Shown: piece by piece, positions 5,633-8,143 of the stretch
Position numbering within the stretch: position 1 is the first letter of the stretch
Layout: every line of letters starts with the position of its first letter
Assembly (NCBI GenBank): GCA_002496355.1
Contig: DAJP01000122.1
Coordinates: forward strand, 1 to 8,143
Reading direction: 5' to 3'
DNA length: 8,143 bases
Source: Euryarchaeota archaeon UBA346
Lineage (GTDB): Archaea > Thermoplasmatota > E2 > DHVEG-1
Position numbers and translations under genes: made by a program
The notes under the pieces: model-generated
The model's input: only the letters and a program-made list of their open reading frames with translations
Told to the model about the DNA's origin: nothing
The model's database searches: none

Positions 5633-6391
5633 ATGGCACTCATCCAAACAGATAATAAAGTGACAGTGGGAAAGATAGAACGAGTGAAAACCGGTATCAA
5701 AGGACTTGATGAATTACTCTCCGGAGGCATTCCCAAAGAAAGCATCACATTAGTCTCAGGACCTCCAGGAAGCGGAAAATCAATCTTCTGCTACCAGTTC
5801 ATCGCACAAGGTGCCGAAGACGGGAAACGATGCCTGTACCTGACGTTAGATAAAAAAATCGAAGGACTTCTTCTCCAAGCATCAGAACTAGGGATACATT
5901 TTGAGTCAGCCATCCAAACCGGACAAGTAAAATTCGTCTTCCTCAACATCAATAAAAAACTCATCTACGAAAGCATGATCAACGAAATCCTCTCGGGCAA
6001 TTACGATAGAGTCGTCCTTGATTCGATCACCCCGTTATCCGAGATGCCCATCTATGTGAACAACCCTGAATTCAGCACAGAATCAAACACCATTGATCAC
6101 GACGAAATCTCAACTGGGAACTTCCCAGTCCGCCGACTTCACCTTCATTACATCATGAGCGCATTGGAGACAGCAAAATGCACTGCGGTCGTGACCTCGG
6201 AATTACCATCAGGTTCCACAAGTTACTCCCGTGACGGCCTCTCCGAATTCCTCGCTGATGGTGTCATCATCCTCAGCCTGGACCCAACCATGGACCGACG
6301 CAAGCTAGCAGTGATGAAAATGAGAAGCACCAAGCACACGCTCAAACCACAGAACATCGAAATTGGCAAAGGCGGCATGCAGATCATCTAA
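5633..6391 (+). CDS. KaiC-like RecA-fold protein lacking the catalytic glutamate pair
   Basis: A 252-aa single-domain KaiC/RAD55 family protein. It has KTGIKGLDELLSGGIP (19-34), Walker A GPPGSGKS (43-50), Walker B VVLDS with D130, the LSEFLADGVIIL strand and the KMR finger at 229-231. The segment that normally reads T-F-E-E after the second strand is T-L-D-K-K here (D73, K74). The KaiC-type glutamate pair is therefore lost, unlike in the ATPase at 4460-5242. Nucleotide binding should be retained while hydrolysis may be weak, suggesting a switch or regulatory role; this is inference. A loop of about 30 residues after Walker B (around 140-170, acidic and Ser/Thr-rich) is not part of the core. 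The coding strand is unusually A+C-rich (G+T about 30% in sampled lines), unlike the first KaiC-like gene, so they are old paralogues rather than a recent tandem duplication. The methyltransferase-like gene follows after 5 bases, probably in one operon. Confidence 0.92.
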   Translation: MALIQTDNKVTVGKIERVKTGIKGLDELLSGGIPKESITLVSGPPGSGKSIFCYQFIAQGAEDGKRCLYLTLDKKIEGLLLQASELGIHFESAIQTGQVKFVFLNINKKLIYESMINEILSGNYDRVVLDSITPLSEMPIYVNNPEFSTESNTIDHDEISTGNFPVRRLHLHYIMSALETAKCTAVVTSELPSGSTSYSRDGLSEFLADGVIILSLDPTMDRRKLAVMKMRSTKHTLKPQNIEIGKGGMQII

Positions 6392-6396
6392 AAACT

Positions 6397-6864
6397 ATGT
6401 TCCATTACAAACCACCAAAAGAACTCCGGGCACTTTTTATCATACACTACGCGCCATTGCTCCTGATCATCCTTATTGGACCGCTGACTGCCTATTATAG
6501 CATCTGGGAGCTGCCTATCCCAAAACTCCTCAGCATCCTCCTGGGATGCGCCATCTTTCTTCTCGGGACGTTCGTGTATTTCAAATGGGAGATCTTCTGG
6601 CATAAGACCTACAAAGGACAGCTGGTCACCGGCGGGATCTTCCAGTATATCCGACATCCTCATTACACATCGGTATTGATCGTTGGATTCGGGTTGGCGT
6701 TGTTTTTCTTTTCGATAACTGCTCTGGTCATTGCGTTCATCGCAATACCGATCATGATCTGGAGCATCCTTGATGAAGAAAAGGTCTTAGTAAAACAGTA
6801 CGGGGAACCCTATAAAGAATATATGAAAAAAGTTCGCTGGAGAATGATTCCTAGAATATTTTAA
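6397..6864 (+). CDS. Isoprenylcysteine carboxyl methyltransferase-like membrane protein
   Basis: A 155-aa integral membrane protein of the ICMT/PEMT-type membrane methyltransferase family, which uses S-adenosylmethionine. Four hydrophobic segments are visible at about 13-34, 42-62, 91-107 and 108-124. The diagnostic C-terminal half is intact: GQLVTGGIFQYIRHPHY (74-90, with R86-H87-P88 and Y90), then D126-E127-E128, YG at 135-136, and Y139 and Y142. These match the SAM-binding residues of the family. Length suits the compact prokaryotic members. The substrate cannot be read from sequence; prokaryotic members are mostly uncharacterised, and a lipid or a small hydrophobic thiol are both possible. 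The start lies 5 bases after the stop of the second KaiC-like gene, implying co-transcription, although a good ribosome binding site is not evident. It converges with the CorA-like gene across a 31-base spacer. Confidence 0.85.
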   Translation: MFHYKPPKELRALFIIHYAPLLLIILIGPLTAYYSIWELPIPKLLSILLGCAIFLLGTFVYFKWEIFWHKTYKGQLVTGGIFQYIRHPHYTSVLIVGFGLALFFFSITALVIAFIAIPIMIWSILDEEKVLVKQYGEPYKEYMKKVRWRMIPRIF

Positions 6865-6895
6865 GCGAATCGATATCATTCTCACAGGATTTCTC

Positions 6896-7954
6896 TTAAC
6901 ACTCAACTTTCGGAGGCATCCAATTTTTGCGCTTGAAGAGTAGATAGATGGAATAAGTACAGACGATAGTCGAAATTATCAATATGGTCAGAATCCACGG
7001 CCAATCAATGAGATCATTAATCTTCCCGATTCCAAAAATGGTCGCTAATGTGTTTGGTACTAACCCTGCTGTTGCCAAGACAGCTAGCCAGGTCGCAACA
7101 AAAGCTAACCTATTATTCAACATCTGCAATTGATTGTTGTAGATTGTCTGCAGCACCTCTAACCCGGATGCAAGGACCTCGCTCATATGTTCGGACAGGG
7201 CGATCTGTCGGTTGATGTCATCTCCTAAGATCCCGATACGTTGGAGGAGCTTCTGATTATCAGTAATGGTCTCTGCATCTCCATACCGGAGAGAGTTAAT
7301 CACATCCCAGGAAGCCCACAGGGTGTTCAGATACGTGATGAGCGCATGTTTCATCTTATAGATGTCATTGCCGATTTCCGCTCGTGGTGCCTTGGGATCC
7401 ACCATGTATTTTCCAAGCTCATCGCCTTCTTCCTCGATCATTCGCAGTCCATTGAAGTTCTTCTGGTTGTTCTCATCGATAATCCGAGTCAGTAGGATCG
7501 TCAGCTTATCGTTCCAGGGGAGGTCCTGACGGATTTTCTTCATGAAGATATCTGCGTACCGGTAGATTTTTTGCAAGCGTACGACACCTTTTGGATGAAT
7601 CGTAATGATCAGATTCTTTCGGATGAAAATAAGCAATGGGTATACAATGACATCAAATTGATCCACCCGCACCGCAGGCAACATCAAGCCTAACTCAGTA
7701 TCGAGATCCTCATAGGATGAGTAACGGTCGGAAAGAACGCTGGCAACAAGCTGCAGGCTGAACTTTAAAGACGTCGCGATAACGAAACTATCCTCGTTGA
7801 TGTTATCAACAGTAAAATCCATCCATTCCAGTGCATCTTCATGTAAATACCCGACGATCTCCGATATATTATCGCTTTCTTGTTTTGTCGTGATACCGTC
7901 TTTTGAGAGTGAAACATAAAAAGCACTCTTTTGGATCTTCTCAGCTTCGCCCAT
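6896..7954 (-). CDS. CorA-like two-helix membrane protein without the GMN motif
   Basis: A 352-aa member of the CorA/ZntB divalent-cation transporter superfamily by architecture. It has a long cytoplasmic alpha/beta N-terminal domain, a helical stalk (about 195-282, including the N-N-Q-L-Q-M-L-N-N-R segment), TM1 at about 283-304, a short loop, TM2 at about 320-340 and a basic tail (KRKNW). In CorA the TM1 end carries GMN, the selectivity filter of the pentameric pore. Here the equivalent position after ATIF reads GIG (308-310), so magnesium selectivity cannot be assumed. The protein may carry another cation, be a regulatory homologue, or be inactive as a channel. The first codon of the open frame is GTG at 7960; ATG 7954 is preferred because GGTGAG sits six bases before it. 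A TATA-like box at 8013-8020 predicts a leader of about 36 bases. No magnesium-sensing leader was recognised. Confidence 0.82.
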   Translation of the reverse strand: MGEAEKIQKSAFYVSLSKDGITTKQESDNISEIVGYLHEDALEWMDFTVDNINEDSFVIATSLKFSLQLVASVLSDRYSSYEDLDTELGLMLPAVRVDQFDVIVYPLLIFIRKNLIITIHPKGVVRLQKIYRYADIFMKKIRQDLPWNDKLTILLTRIIDENNQKNFNGLRMIEEEGDELGKYMVDPKAPRAEIGNDIYKMKHALITYLNTLWASWDVINSLRYGDAETITDNQKLLQRIGILGDDINRQIALSEHMSEVLASGLEVLQTIYNNQLQMLNNRLAFVATWLAVLATAGLVPNTLATIFGIGKINDLIDWPWILTILIISTIVCTYSIYLLFKRKNWMPPKVEC

Positions 7955-8012
7955 AATCACTCACCAATTATGGTTCCAATATCGAAATGTGAGCCCCTAC
8001 ATACACAAGGTA

Positions 8013-8020
8013 CTTATAAA
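8013..8020 (-). promoter_or_regulatory. TATA-box promoter of the CorA-like gene
   Basis: TTTATAAG on the minus strand lies about 60 bases before the preferred ATG at 7954 and predicts a transcript start near 7990. The core TTATAA is palindromic, so orientation is assigned from the gene downstream. Confidence 0.45.
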
Positions 8021-8062
8021 GCTGTGTTTCCTGAATGAATCAATACAGAAATCACGTAATTG

Positions 8063-8143
8063 TTTATAACTTTGCTCATGAGGCAAGTGAAAATTGTAGT
8101 AATATTGATTGAATCAAATAACAAAAGAAGAATGACGGACCTG
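8063..8143 (+). promoter_or_regulatory. Possible promoter and start of a rightward gene cut by the window edge
   Basis: TTTATAAC at 8063-8070 could be a TATA box with a start near 8093. A perfect 6-base inverted repeat (TTGATT, G, AATCAA) occupies 8105-8117, between that predicted start and an ATG at 8132. The frame from the ATG at 8132 (and the in-frame ATG at 8078) stays open to the window end, but this covers at most 22 codons, too few to identify a protein. The repeat could be a repressor site just downstream of the transcript start. Confidence 0.25.

Noticed and set aside
5536..5748. A 70-codon minus-strand frame overlapping the start of the second KaiC-like gene.
   Set aside because: It lies antisense to the conserved N-terminus of a supported gene, with no suitable promoter or start signal.
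7241..7495. An 84-codon plus-strand frame inside the CorA-like gene.
   Set aside because: It is antisense to a well-supported gene and shows no protein features of its own.
1..8143. CRISPR arrays, tRNA or rRNA genes, insertion sequences, integrases or toxin-antitoxin pairs.
   Set aside because: I saw no regularly spaced repeats, no tRNA-like cloverleaf sequence, no transposase or recombinase motifs, and no toxin gene beside the RHH gene. Its neighbour is a receiver protein on the opposite strand.

Overview
The window looks archaeal and most resembles a Euryarchaeota/Thermoplasmatota-type genome; this is an inference, since no rRNA or other taxonomic marker is present. Supporting signs are TATA-type promoters about 25 bases upstream of the expected transcript starts, two single-domain KaiC/RAD55-type RecA-fold ATPases, a pilin-like protein with an archaeal N-terminus, a membrane-anchored beta-helix/PKD surface protein, a stand-alone receiver-domain response regulator and a small ribbon-helix-helix regulator. 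Coding density is high. Two convergent pairs overlap at their stop codons and no gene-free stretch exceeds about 210 bases.

Layout, left to right. (1) 1-1302, regulatory block: a ribbon-helix-helix/coiled-coil protein (+), a CheY-like response regulator (-) and a small protein of unknown function, 'paralogue A' (-). (2) 1303-1508: a divergent promoter region. (3) 1509-4400, surface block: a secreted, C-terminally anchored NosD-like beta-helix protein with three PKD-type domains (+), then an AT-rich pilin-like protein (+). (4) 4460-5460: a KaiC-like ATPase (+) convergent with 'paralogue B' (-), a homologue of paralogue A. (5) 5461-5632: a second, very AT-rich divergent promoter region. (6) 5633-6864: a second KaiC-like ATPase lacking the usual glutamate pair (+), followed after 5 bases by an isoprenylcysteine methyltransferase-like membrane protein (+). 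(7) 6896-7954: a CorA-like two-helix membrane protein without the GMN motif (-). The last ~100 bases may hold the promoter and first codons of a further rightward gene.

The most notable signal is the pair of small paralogues. They align without gaps. Each lies on the minus strand just before a divergent promoter, and each promoter carries a nearly identical 17-base AT-rich element. At each of these two places the base composition of the plus strand changes from G+T-rich to A+C-rich, regardless of which strand is coding. How the genes work together is inference: a receiver protein, two KaiC-type ATPases and a DNA-binding protein beside two extracellular proteins suggest signal-controlled expression or assembly of a cell-surface structure. 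No archaellum/pilus ATPase (FlaI/PilB type) or platform protein is present to prove it.
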